Source: an uncultured Eubacteriales bacterium (GTDB lineage Bacteria > Bacillota > Clostridia > Christensenellales > CAG-138). From it: a stretch of DNA of 64,000 nt. A program made the translations under genes and the position numbers. The stretch is from positions 1-64,000 of the forward strand of contig UQYI01000004.1 of the NCBI GenBank assembly GCA_900545265.1. Reading direction: 5' to 3'. Below are positions 32,753 to 40,525 of this stretch, piece after piece (position 1 is the stretch's first letter; each line of letters opens with the position of its first letter). The notes beneath the pieces were generated by a model, which ran no database searches, was not told the DNA's origin, and saw only the letters and a list, made by a program, of their open reading frames with translations.

Positions 32753-33977
32753 AATCTTGGCTCCTTTCTGCTTGATTCAGGTCAAGCTCCGTGTTTTCAA
32801 TGATTTTGATGACTGTATCACGTTCTTCCTTGGTCCAATCCATATCCAGCAGCATGAAACCACGCAGTACACCGGATTTCACCTTCGCCACCACGAATTT
32901 CTTTTTCATGGCGGCCAGCGGCTTGCCATGTCTACCGAAATTCCCGGAGGAAAGCAGCTTTTGGGCCTTTTGCCACGTTTCCCGGTCAATGATGGCCGTG
33001 TGGTTATTTTCCCAGTAATACTGCGGCAGGACGTCCCGGTTCTTAACGGATTTATGCGTCAGATAGTCTTTGGAATAGGTCTTCTGGTACAGCACGTCAC
33101 CGCAATACTTCTCGTTGGAGAGGATACTGCGGATTGTGGCTTGCCTCCATCGTTCCATACCCTTGGGAGAGCGGATGCCTTGTTCTGTGAGGAAATCTGC
33201 AATTTCCTGCGGAGACGCACCTTCCAGAAAGCTCTCGAAGATGTATTCCACAATACGGGCCTCAGCTGGCTCCACCTTGATCCTGCCGGAATAATCCCGG
33301 TAGTATCCGATGGTGTTCCGGACTGAGAATTTGTACAGCCCCTCCTGCATACGGTAGCGTATGCCTTCTTTGATTGCGATGCTCTTTTGCTGGCTTTCAA
33401 GCTCTGCCAGAGCCGAAAGAATCGATATCACCAGCTTGTTTTTGCCGTCACTGGTATTGATCCCTTCGGACTCAAAATTGACAGCCACCGGAGGCGTCAG
33501 ATCGCTTAGCTTGCGCAGAGCCGTGAGGATATCCACGATGTTCCGACCGAAACGGCTGATGCTCTTGGTCAGAATCAGGTCGATTTTGCCCTTTTCAGCA
33601 TCAGCCATCATTTCTTGGAATCCCTTTCGACCGGCCACAGAGGTACCGCTCACACCTTCGTCCGTATAGATTTTCACCAGCTCATAATTTGGATTGCTTT
33701 CTATAACGGATGTGAAGTGCTGGACCTGCATCTCAAAACTGCCGACCTGTGCTTCTTCAGCTGTGCTGACACGGCAGTATGCGGCAACACGCACCTTGGC
33801 GGCCTCCTGAAACGCATACTCCTTGCGCTCCGGCATGATTACACGGCCCTTACGCTCACCACTGCGGTTTTTCGCAATGGTCTCCTGTATGTGTCTCTTT
33901 TCTTCCTCCCGGCGGCTGCTTTTTTCGCTTTTGTGTCTGGCACGCTCGATCTGCTCAGCATCCAGTTTCTTTGCCAT
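32742..33977 (-). CDS. Large serine recombinase (resolvase/invertase family)
   Basis: This 411-residue site-specific recombinase has the catalytic serine in AAYCRVSTAEEAQVGS, the resolvase core (DEGVSGTSVAGRKGF; LTKSISRFGRN) and a recombinase domain (IADFLTEQGIRSPKGMERWRQATIRSILSNEKYCGD). It ends soon after that domain and lacks the usual zinc-ribbon and coiled-coil tail. It could be shortened or belong to a short subgroup. I prefer the ATG at 33977 (GGAGG upstream); an in-frame ATG at 34022 also has GGAGG and would add 15 residues. It is the only recombinase in the island that looks complete. Confidence 0.85.
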   Translation of the reverse strand: MAKKLDAEQIERARHKSEKSSRREEEKRHIQETIAKNRSGERKGRVIMPERKEYAFQEAAKVRVAAYCRVSTAEEAQVGSFEMQVQHFTSVIESNPNYELVKIYTDEGVSGTSVAGRKGFQEMMADAEKGKIDLILTKSISRFGRNIVDILTALRKLSDLTPPVAVNFESEGINTSDGKNKLVISILSALAELESQQKSIAIKEGIRYRMQEGLYKFSVRNTIGYYRDYSGRIKVEPAEARIVEYIFESFLEGASPQEIADFLTEQGIRSPKGMERWRQATIRSILSNEKYCGDVLYQKTYSKDYLTHKSVKNRDVLPQYYWENNHTAIIDRETWQKAQKLLSSGNFGRHGKPLAAMKKKFVVAKVKSGVLRGFMLLDMDWTKEERDTVIKIIENTELDLNQAERSQDYGY

Positions 33978-34082
33978 TACGTTGCCTCCGTTTTCATGAT
34001 AATCACGCTGACCATGACACATGAGCCTCCTTTCCGTTTATTTGCGTTCCTCATGATCTATCACCCCCTTTCCGGGAAATGG

Positions 34083-34135
34083 GCAAAAAAAATAGCCACA
34101 TTGAGGATTGGTATGTTTCCCCAATGTGGCTATTT
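34083..34135 (-). terminator. Strong terminator downstream of the helicase fragment
   Basis: AAATAGCCACATTG (34090-34103) and CAATGTGGCTATTT (34122-34135) form a perfect 14-bp stem. On the minus strand it runs into a run of eight T residues. Confidence 0.85.
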
Positions 34136-34177
34136 GCACGATAGTTATAATTCTGCTGTCTTTTGCCCTATCAGGCG

Positions 34178-35600
34178 TTATTCGTCCAGCTTCAAGAATC
34201 CTTGTTCAAAGGCTCCGGGGAACTGGAACTTCTTATCTACACCGCCGAAGACAACGACAATAAGACCTCCATCGATACCCTTGACCTGACCGGGGCCGAA
34301 TGCTTTGTGCGAAACGATGGTCCCGGCGTGGGCCTTTGATGTGTCAATATGCACGGTAGGCTTTTTCACCACCGGCGCTACGGATGGTGTAGGCGGCACA
34401 TAGGACGGACGGTATGTCGGCGTGGATACAGGCTTGGACGGCTCAACGAGCGGTTTACGTTTCGTCTCGTATTTTGCCTTCGGCTCGGCCACTTTCGGCA
34501 GTTCGTCCTCCTCATCATCGAAATCGTAGCTGCTGATGTTCGTGAAAACGGGCCGCTCCGGAAGATCATCATCACGGGGAGCGTCCGCCGTCATGGATGC
34601 CGCAAGCTGACCGGCCATAGCGTCATAATCCGCACGGCTGATAACGGTACTGTACAGACCAACATTTTCGCCTGTGTGCTTATCAATACCGGTGTAAATC
34701 AGGCTGGCGTCTTCATACCGTTTGAATTTGTAAACGGCATCGTTCATCAGGGCCTCGTTGAATACGTTCAGCGATACGAGCAGCTCGAAATCCTTCACAT
34801 CCAGACCGGTGACCTTTTTGAACAGTTCCGGCTCCAACTGCGTGATGACATCCTGCAGGCTGTATTCCCGGTAATCCGTCAGATACATGAACACCGGCAC
34901 ACGGGTAGCAAATTTGATCAGCTTTTCCTGAATCATCTTGCGCTTGGACTTGTATTCCTTTTCGGCGTCCGTCAGCTCTTTCTTTTCCTTTGGCGTCAGC
35001 TTTTCGCCGTCACGCTTGGCCTTCTTGACGGCATTGGACTTGTTTATAATGGTTTCGATATCGGCGTTCAGGCTACGGAATCCCTCAATACGCATGAGAG
35101 CATCCATCGCCTCCTCGCTGGCAAGCAGACGGGCAAGCGTGTCGTTGTCGACATTAACGAGCAATGCGCTCTCCCAGCGTTTTGCAAGCAGCGTGGCGGA
35201 GGTACCGGCCATAGCGATATCCAGAATTTCAGCGGCATTGACTTGTCGCATGGCACTGCCGTCATACGCCAGCACGGGCAGGAAATTGATGAATTCTCCG
35301 ACCTTCTTTTCCGGATTGCTTTCGGCCACATTCAGGCGGCAGGAATAATCGGAAATCTGGCGGAGCGCACGGTCCAGCGCAAAGTCAAAGACGTAGCACT
35401 CCTGTTTTACAATCTCATGCTCACCGTTGTCCTTCGTGATCTCCCACGGACTCTGTACACGGAAGGCCGCTTGGAAATAGGTCTCCGGTGAGGAGAGGTT
35501 ACGGAGCATGAAGATGCCCGTCCACGGTTTGATGGTGACGCCGGTGGTCAGCTTGCCGCAGGAGAGCGTGATGGTCTTCGTCTCCAGCGGATCGCCCATA
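34178..35600 (-). pseudogene. C-terminal half of an SF2 helicase-type restriction protein
   Basis: About 474 residues are readable. At the broken N-terminal edge is the end of a superfamily 2 helicase core (TKTITLSCGKLTTGVTIKPW and TYFQAAFRVQSPW, the motif V/VI region). The C-terminus ends in a Tudor-like segment (HKAFGPGQVKGIDGG...FQFPGAFEQGFLKL). The upstream part with motifs I-III is missing. The ATG that opens the frame at 35656 lies in foreign sequence belonging to the opposite-strand recombinase fragment. The missing front is probably the piece at 37105-37305 plus deleted DNA. Confidence 0.65.
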
Positions 35601-35601
35601 G

Positions 35602-36228
35602 AATACCTTCTCCAGTAAAATCCGCTGCGGTGAGTGCGGAAGCTGGTACGGCTCAAAGGTATGGCACTCCAACAGCAAGTACCGGAAGGTCATCTGGCAG
35701 TGCAATCACAAATTCGACGGCGACAAGCATTGCAGCACTCCGCACCTGACCGATGACATCATCCAGCAGGCTTTCCTGTCAGCGGCAAATAAGCTGCTGG
35801 CCACCAAGGATACGGTCATCGCGGATGGCCGGGAGATGATGACCATGCTCTTTGACACCACCGACTTAGAGCGGGAGCAGGAGGAACTCCAGCAAGAGAC
35901 GCAGGTGGTCTCCGATATGGTTCAGCAGTGCATCTACGAAAATGCCCATGTTGCCCTCGACCAGACCGAATACCAGAAACGCTACGACGGCCTGACCGAA
36001 CGGTTCGAGAAGGCCAAGGCCCGACTGGACGCGGTCACAGATGAAATCCATCAGATGCAGACCCAGCGGGCCAGCATTGAGGATTTCCTGAAAGCCTTTG
36101 CAGCCATGCCGGATGAGCTGACCGAATTCACGCTGGAGAGCTGGCACGGGCTGGTTGACTTCGGCACCGTCTACTCTGCCGACGACATCCGCTTCACCTT
36201 CAAAAACGGGCAAGAAATTAAAGCCTGA
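35602..36228 (+). pseudogene. C-terminal fragment of a second serine recombinase
   Basis: The frame opens after TAG at 35599-35601 without a start codon. It reads directly into a recombinase zinc ribbon (IRCGECGSWYGSKVWHSN, then VIWQCNHK and HCSTPHLTDD), followed by the long coiled-coil (LEREQEELQQETQVVSDMV...RFEKAKARLDAVTDEIHQM) and a normal C-terminus. The catalytic N-terminal half is absent. It runs opposite to the helicase piece, and the two meet near 35600. It is a remnant that came with the DNA replacing the middle of the restriction gene. Confidence 0.75.
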
Positions 36229-36245
36229 CCCCAGAAAAGAAAACG

Positions 36246-36283
36246 GCTCCCTGCCGCTGGAGTTATCTCCGGTAGCAGGGAGC
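36246..36283. terminator. Hairpin between recombinase remnant and small gene pair
   Basis: GCTCCCTGC (36246-36254) pairs with GCAGGGAGC (36275-36283), with an inner GGAG/CTCC stem; no strong T tract. Confidence 0.5.
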
Positions 36284-36301
36284 TTGATATTATGTCCTTT
36301 C

Positions 36302-36811
36302 TTATATTTTGTAGTAGCCCGGATTAGCATTAATCACATACTTCGCAAATTGAATCCCAGTCTCAACCCAGTCCTCACCAATATGACTCATGTCATCGTT
36401 CCTTTGATGTATCTCATAATCGTCACCTGCAAGAAACTTGAATTCATAAAGAAATTCCTCAAAGTTTGTAGTTGCTCCACGAACATCAATATAGGCAGGT
36501 CTTCCTTGGTAATTCGATTGAGCGTACCAATGAATCGGCCTCCCTTTTTTATCGAGAATCTCATAGATGTCGTAATTAAACTTTTCTCTTAATTGCTTAG
36601 CAAACAGGTCACAAGAACCGTGAAGAAATATCTGTGCACTACTATCTTCATAGGGACATGGGAGGTCGGCATCGCAAGGAAATATCTCACACTTACCGAA
36701 AGTAACCTTATCCAGCTCCCGTTCAAAGTCCACTGACAATCTACCATCAATAAATAGACCTTTATGATAGTCTCCGTTGCCAAAAGGAATCATATTGCTT
36801 CTACATATCAT
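36302..36811 (-). CDS. Unknown 169-residue protein of the island gene pair
   Basis: I do not recognise this soluble protein. It has several Cys residues in the first half (GKCEIFPCDADLPCPYEDS), then LREKFNYDIYEILDKKGRPIHWYAQSNYQGRPAYIDVRGATTNFEEFL, and an acidic C-terminus. Its start codon overlaps the stop of the 61-residue gene upstream (ATGA, 36808-36811), so the two are made together. The IHWYAQ...AYIDVRG region hints at a small enzyme or peptide-modifying fold but gives no clear motif. Confidence 0.6.
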   Translation of the reverse strand: MICRSNMIPFGNGDYHKGLFIDGRLSVDFERELDKVTFGKCEIFPCDADLPCPYEDSSAQIFLHGSCDLFAKQLREKFNYDIYEILDKKGRPIHWYAQSNYQGRPAYIDVRGATTNFEEFLYEFKFLAGDDYEIHQRNDDMSHIGEDWVETGIQFAKYVINANPGYYKI

Positions 36812-36993
36812 AAATTACCCTCTGCTTGAAACCGTGCCAACACGTCAAGCATATGCTTGCCAATGGTTTTCGGGTCATAGTTATTTGCCTCACAGATGAA
36901 ACGCAGCCCATCCGGTGTGAGTAGTCTGCCATTATCCCTGTCTTTCTTCAGCTGTTCGTATTCTTCCAGCTGCTTTTTGCTGATTGTCGGCAT
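36808..36993 (-). CDS. Small unknown protein (61 residues) coupled to the downstream gene
   Basis: This hydrophilic 61-residue protein (MPTISKKQLEEYEQLKKDRD) has a helical N-terminus and a motif-like stretch LTPDGLRFICEANNYDPKTIGKHML that could form a small DNA-binding or partner-binding domain. GGAGG-type sequence lies upstream of the ATG. It overlaps the 169-residue gene by 4 nt. A toxin-antitoxin or accessory pair is possible but not shown. The TCGACACCCCT-type repeats lie about 60-100 nt upstream. Confidence 0.6.
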   Translation of the reverse strand: MPTISKKQLEEYEQLKKDRDNGRLLTPDGLRFICEANNYDPKTIGKHMLDVLARFQAEGNL

Positions 36994-37051
36994 TACTGTA
37001 CCTCCATATTTCTGTGAATGTCAAGATAATAATAGCGCCGGTTCCTGAAAA

Positions 37052-37100
37052 CCGACACCCCTAATCAGACCGACACCCCTTTGACCCCTTCGACACCCCT
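37052..37100. repeat. Three direct repeats of CGACACCCCT
   Basis: Copies end at 37062, 37080 and 37100 with periods of 18 and 20 nt; a degenerate piece (TTGACCCCTT) lies between the last two. They lie upstream of the 61-residue gene on the minus strand and next to the break point of the methylase/helicase gene. They could be binding sites for a protein or a recombination scar. Confidence 0.6.
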
Positions 37101-37104
37101 TTGG

Positions 37105-37305
37105 TCAAGCCGCCGTGCTTTGTATCAAATTTTGCGTCTTAATTTCAAGAAAAGTAGTATTGGGATCGCTGAATAACTCCTGCGGCAACAGGTCCAGCAT
37201 GGCGTTAGCCACTTCCGGCGGCGTGAACACCTCATCGTTTGACAGATTTGCAATGCAGGACAGCACGTCCGGATTGTACATCGTGTTATAGAGATTATTG
37301 GCCAT
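37105..37305 (-). pseudogene. N-terminal fragment of a methylase/helicase restriction protein
   Basis: The ATG at 37305 has GGAGG upstream and opens a frame of 66 codons. The first 50 residues (MANNLYNTMYNPDVLSCIAN, then NDEVFTPPEVANAMLDLLPQELF) are the typical beginning of a large DNA methylase-type restriction protein. Similarity stops at FLE near 37150, after which the frame reads nonsense to a stop. The front of this protein and the helicase tail at 34178-35600 lie in the right order on the same strand, as if the middle had been replaced. Confidence 0.65.
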
Positions 37306-37940
37306 GATCTTGGACCCTCCTATAATCCGTGACGTAGGAGATGAGGAATTCACCCTCGTCACTCGGTTTTTCTTCCAGCATGGACAACAGATTCATCTGA
37401 CCGTATTCGTCATCCACACGCTTTTTCTTTTTCGTTGCCGCCTTGGGCTCGTATTCACCGGCCAGCAGCTTATCGAAGCGGTAGTCCTTGCGCTGCATTT
37501 TCGTGCCCATGACGAAGGACCACTCCGAAAACACGATAGGCTCGTCTGTATCGTTTCCGTCCTCATCGACCACCTTCAGGCTCAGCGCATTGCCGCAGAC
37601 GATGTTCCGGCTGAGTATAAATCGCACGGCCTCCCGGCAATCCTCGCTGACTTCCTTCTTGCAGATATTCTCATATTCCGCATTCCAGATATCATAGAGC
37701 CGCTGGCGGCAGGCGATTACATTATCGATCAGCAGATCCACGCCGTAAATGCTGGCCACGGCAATGACCGACTGTTTCTCAAATTCGAGAGGCAGCGGTT
37801 TTTTCTTTCTCGGAGGTATGGCCCGTTTCTTTGCGGCCTCCAGCTTGCGGCGCAGGATCTCGGCTACGAAATTGCCGTCACCGCACGCTGGCTCTATAAA
37901 GACGTAATCTTTAATACAAGCCCGGTCGCCGGCAAAGTGT
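37295..37940 (-). pseudogene. Truncated DNA methyltransferase
   Basis: The frame contains an S-adenosylmethionine-binding motif (DYVFIEPACGDGNFVAEILRRKLE) right at its start. It continues through FEKQSVIAVASIYGVDLLIDNVIACRQRLYDIW to a normal-looking end that overlaps the next gene by 11 nt. The residues before DYVF (FAGDRAC) do not match a methyltransferase front, and the frame then enters a hairpin at 37949-37991. The N-terminal part is therefore lost and activity is unlikely. Confidence 0.65.
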
Positions 37941-37948
37941 ATAAAAAT

Positions 37949-37991
37949 AGCGAAAACCGCAGGAAACAAGGCGTTTCTTGCGGTTTTCGCT
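37949..37991 (-). terminator. Terminator after mcrC, at the break point of the methyltransferase
   Basis: AGCGAAAACCGCA (37949-37961) pairs with TGCGGTTTTCGCT (37979-37991), extended by GAAAC/GTTTC. On the minus strand it is followed by ATTTTTAT. Confidence 0.8.
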
Positions 37992-38160
37992 GTATTTGTC
38001 GGTGTTCAATTTGCCCCGTCATAGCACAGCCGAGGTGTGCCTGATGTTGGCATCTGGGCTCTAACGCGGCTGGCTCAGGGAATAATTAAAAAGTATGCCA
38101 AAATTAAATGGTTCAGGCAAAATTAAAAGGTTACTTTCTACTGCATCAAGCAGCTGCTGG

Positions 38161-39237
38161 TTAACCAATGTTCTGTGTGGACTTCTCCTCAAAGTGCTCA
38201 TCAACTATCGCATTCAGCTGTGCGGCAATCTCCGAGAAATCTCTGTTCAAATCAAGTGTCTTCACACTGATCTTATTACCGCTCATCTGGTAACTGTTGT
38301 CCGGCTGAATTGCCTCGTCAGTTGCAGCATAAAGAAGCATGCCGGAAACCTTGTGGGGCTTGTCCCCGAACTCCGTATCTTTGTTCTTGACGTAGGTAAA
38401 GATCTGATACAGATTACCAGAATGGAGCGTGTGGACGTCATACTGAGTCTGCGTGGTGTGCGTGTAATACTTGGCGTCGATGATAAGCACCTCGCTGCCT
38501 CTGGTGAGCATGATGTCGCTTTGCATTACCGGCAGCATAGTCCCGATACCATCATCCAAAGCCCAAGGGATCTGCGAAGCAGTCGCTGTCACCTGCGGAC
38601 ACTCCTTGGCGTAGTATTCGAGGATGAATTTCTCGTACAGACGGTTCATGCGCTGTTCATCCACAAAGGAGGCCAGCTTGTATTCTCCGGAGTCCGTAGT
38701 CAGGAGCATTCCTTCAAGGATAAGCTGGCACAGGCTGATGAGCATACGATAGGTATTATTGTTCCTCTGAAACCGAATGGCCGACCAGCGGATCGTGGTA
38801 GGATCGATTGTGTCAACATTCGAGAAGAACAACATTTCCTTTTTCAGATCGCTTTTGTACTCCTGATCCACCCTCGTGTGCCGGAGCAGAAGCATAACGG
38901 TCGTTTTCAGTATCTGATTCAGGAGATTATTCTCGGAAAGCTCATCATACTCACAGGTCAGCACCCGCTTTCTGGCAAGGCGGTTTTGAATGGTCCCCGG
39001 CATATCGATCTTGCCCCGGACTACAGCAACATCCTCTTTGCGGTTCAAATACTCCCGGCACAGGCCCTGCTTCAACTGTCTGCTGATTCCCTTCGCCAGA
39101 ATCGCAGCGAAGAGGTTATGCATGTTCTCGAACTCCTCGGTAGCAACATCCTCATAACCGCCTTGATTCAGCGTCGTGAAGGCATACGAAAGCATATAGT
39201 ATATGTTTTTTATGAAGATGCTCTTATCCTTAATCAT
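38161..39237 (-). CDS. mcrC: McrC-type nuclease subunit of a McrBC restriction system
   Basis: This 358-residue protein is the nuclease partner of McrB. It has the family N-terminus (FIKNIYYMLSYAF), the middle segment VVRGKIDMPGTIQNRLARK and a PD-(D/E)XK nuclease core: the aspartate in MQSDIML and EVLIIDAKYY (about 265-285). The ATG at 39237 overlaps the mcrB stop (ATGA), the usual coupling in mcrBC. The complex restricts methylated DNA, so it should defend against modified phage or plasmid DNA. Confidence 0.85.
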   Translation of the reverse strand: MIKDKSIFIKNIYYMLSYAFTTLNQGGYEDVATEEFENMHNLFAAILAKGISRQLKQGLCREYLNRKEDVAVVRGKIDMPGTIQNRLARKRVLTCEYDELSENNLLNQILKTTVMLLLRHTRVDQEYKSDLKKEMLFFSNVDTIDPTTIRWSAIRFQRNNNTYRMLISLCQLILEGMLLTTDSGEYKLASFVDEQRMNRLYEKFILEYYAKECPQVTATASQIPWALDDGIGTMLPVMQSDIMLTRGSEVLIIDAKYYTHTTQTQYDVHTLHSGNLYQIFTYVKNKDTEFGDKPHKVSGMLLYAATDEAIQPDNSYQMSGNKISVKTLDLNRDFSEIAAQLNAIVDEHFEEKSTQNIG

Positions 39238-40247
39238 TGAAACACACCTTGCAGAATGTTCTCCCACCGCTGGAGCTTGTTGGCGTCGTCGAACCAGTAT
39301 TCACTGAGCATCGGAAGAATGTCGTAGTCAACGATGGAGTGCAGCCACTCTTCGGTACAAACATCTCTGCCACAGAAATAGCTGTGGCCGATGCAGAAAC
39401 CCTTACCCAGCGACTTATCAAGAGAAATCTCACGGTTCAGGTCCTTCACCTTGTTAACAAGTTCATTCAGCGTCTCGTTGTTCAGGCCGTTCTGGTAATG
39501 AATGAAGCCCTCGGAATCGAAGCCCGGTTCCACCTCAAAGAAGCTGAAGCGGCGACGAAGCGCATAGTCAATCATGGCGAGACTGCGGTCTGCCGTGTTC
39601 ATCATGCCGATGATGTAGAGGTTCTTCGGGACGGAGAATGAGAGCCCGTTATAAGCGAGGGTCGCTTTTGTGCCTCTGTAGTCCTTCTCGATCAGCATCA
39701 GCAGCTCACCGAAGATTTTACTCATGTTACCCCGGTTGATTTCGTCAATGATAAAGAAGAACTCCTTGTCCGGCTGGTTGGCGGCCTTCTGGCAGAAGCG
39801 ATAGAAAATGCCGTACTTCAGTTCAAAGCCATCCTCGACAGGCTTATATCCCATCATGAAGTCTTCATAGGAATAGTTCTGGTGGAACTGAACGAACTCG
39901 ATGCGGCTGTCGTCCTTTTCACCCATCATGGACCATGCCAGACGTCTTGCGGCGAAAGTCTTACCAACACCGGGAGCACCCTGCAGGATGATGTTCTTCT
40001 TGTTGCGAAGAACGGCCACAAGGTTTTCGTAGCGTTTTTCGGTCATATACACTTCATCGAGGAAGTCACTCTTTGTGTAGGCATCGATGGAGGCTTCCTG
40101 CGCTACAGGATTTTCTTCACGAATCATATCGAGGATGAAGTCAAATTCGCCTCTGGTGAGCTTGAACAGGCTACCTTGCGGATTCTGGAAATACTCCATA
40201 CGCTCCAGTTCCGGGCATCCTCTCAAGGTCGCATAGTCAATAGTCAT
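39234..40247 (-). CDS. mcrB: McrB-type AAA+ GTPase subunit
   Basis: This 337-residue motor protein has Walker A (GAPGVGKT, about 90-97), Walker B (FFFIIDEINRGNMSKIFGEL) and the McrB signature MNTADRS, so it should use GTP to drive the McrC nuclease. It is short for McrB: only about 85 residues precede the motor domain, and no recognised methyl-reading DNA-binding domain is seen. Either target recognition lies elsewhere or the front was lost. Its ATG overlaps the end of a truncated frame (40237-40296), so the reading could once have been coupled to another gene. Confidence 0.8.
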   Translation of the reverse strand: MTIDYATLRGCPELERMEYFQNPQGSLFKLTRGEFDFILDMIREENPVAQEASIDAYTKSDFLDEVYMTEKRYENLVAVLRNKKNIILQGAPGVGKTFAARRLAWSMMGEKDDSRIEFVQFHQNYSYEDFMMGYKPVEDGFELKYGIFYRFCQKAANQPDKEFFFIIDEINRGNMSKIFGELLMLIEKDYRGTKATLAYNGLSFSVPKNLYIIGMMNTADRSLAMIDYALRRRFSFFEVEPGFDSEGFIHYQNGLNNETLNELVNKVKDLNREISLDKSLGKGFCIGHSYFCGRDVCTEEWLHSIVDYDILPMLSEYWFDDANKLQRWENILQGVFQ

Positions 40248-40296
40248 CTACTGGAATTTCATCGGGGCCGTTGAAATCCCCGTTGAAGCGCAAGAA
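40237..40296 (-). pseudogene. 3' scrap of a gene that once preceded mcrB
   Basis: On the minus strand a frame reading RFNGDFNGPDEIPVDDY ends at TGA 40237-40239 and overlaps the mcrB start by 11 nt, as in coupled operons. Upstream it meets the hairpin at 40297-40336, which marks the island edge. The parent family is not recognised. Confidence 0.4.
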
Positions 40297-40343
40297 AAGA
40301 CGGCATAGCCTACATTGCTGTAAACTATGCCGTCTTCTTTTTA
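40297..40343. terminator. Hairpin at the right edge of the island
   Basis: AAGACGGCATAG (40297-40308) pairs perfectly with CTATGCCGTCTT (40325-40336), then CTTTTTAG on the plus strand and TTCTTG on the minus strand. Confidence 0.65.
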
Positions 40344-40525
40344 GAGATTTACATTATCCCTAAGCCGCACGGACAAATTTCCGGGGCTGTTTTTTGTGCT
40401 GTATGCAGATCGGCATCCCAAGTTTTTCAAACAGTTTACAGGCGAGGCCCTGTCCCAGCAGACAGAGCTGTTTTCTTTTTACTGCCCTTATTGTATAATG
40501 GAGCCATATTCTTTGGGAGGCCATT

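Noticed and set aside
37052..37100. CRISPR array
   Set aside because: Repeat units are only 10-11 nt with 8-10 nt spacers and no cas genes are nearby.
32280..40343. Complete integrative and conjugative element
   Set aside because: No relaxase, coupling protein or transfer genes are present; only a recombinase, restriction genes and fragments remain, and no matching end repeats were found by eye.
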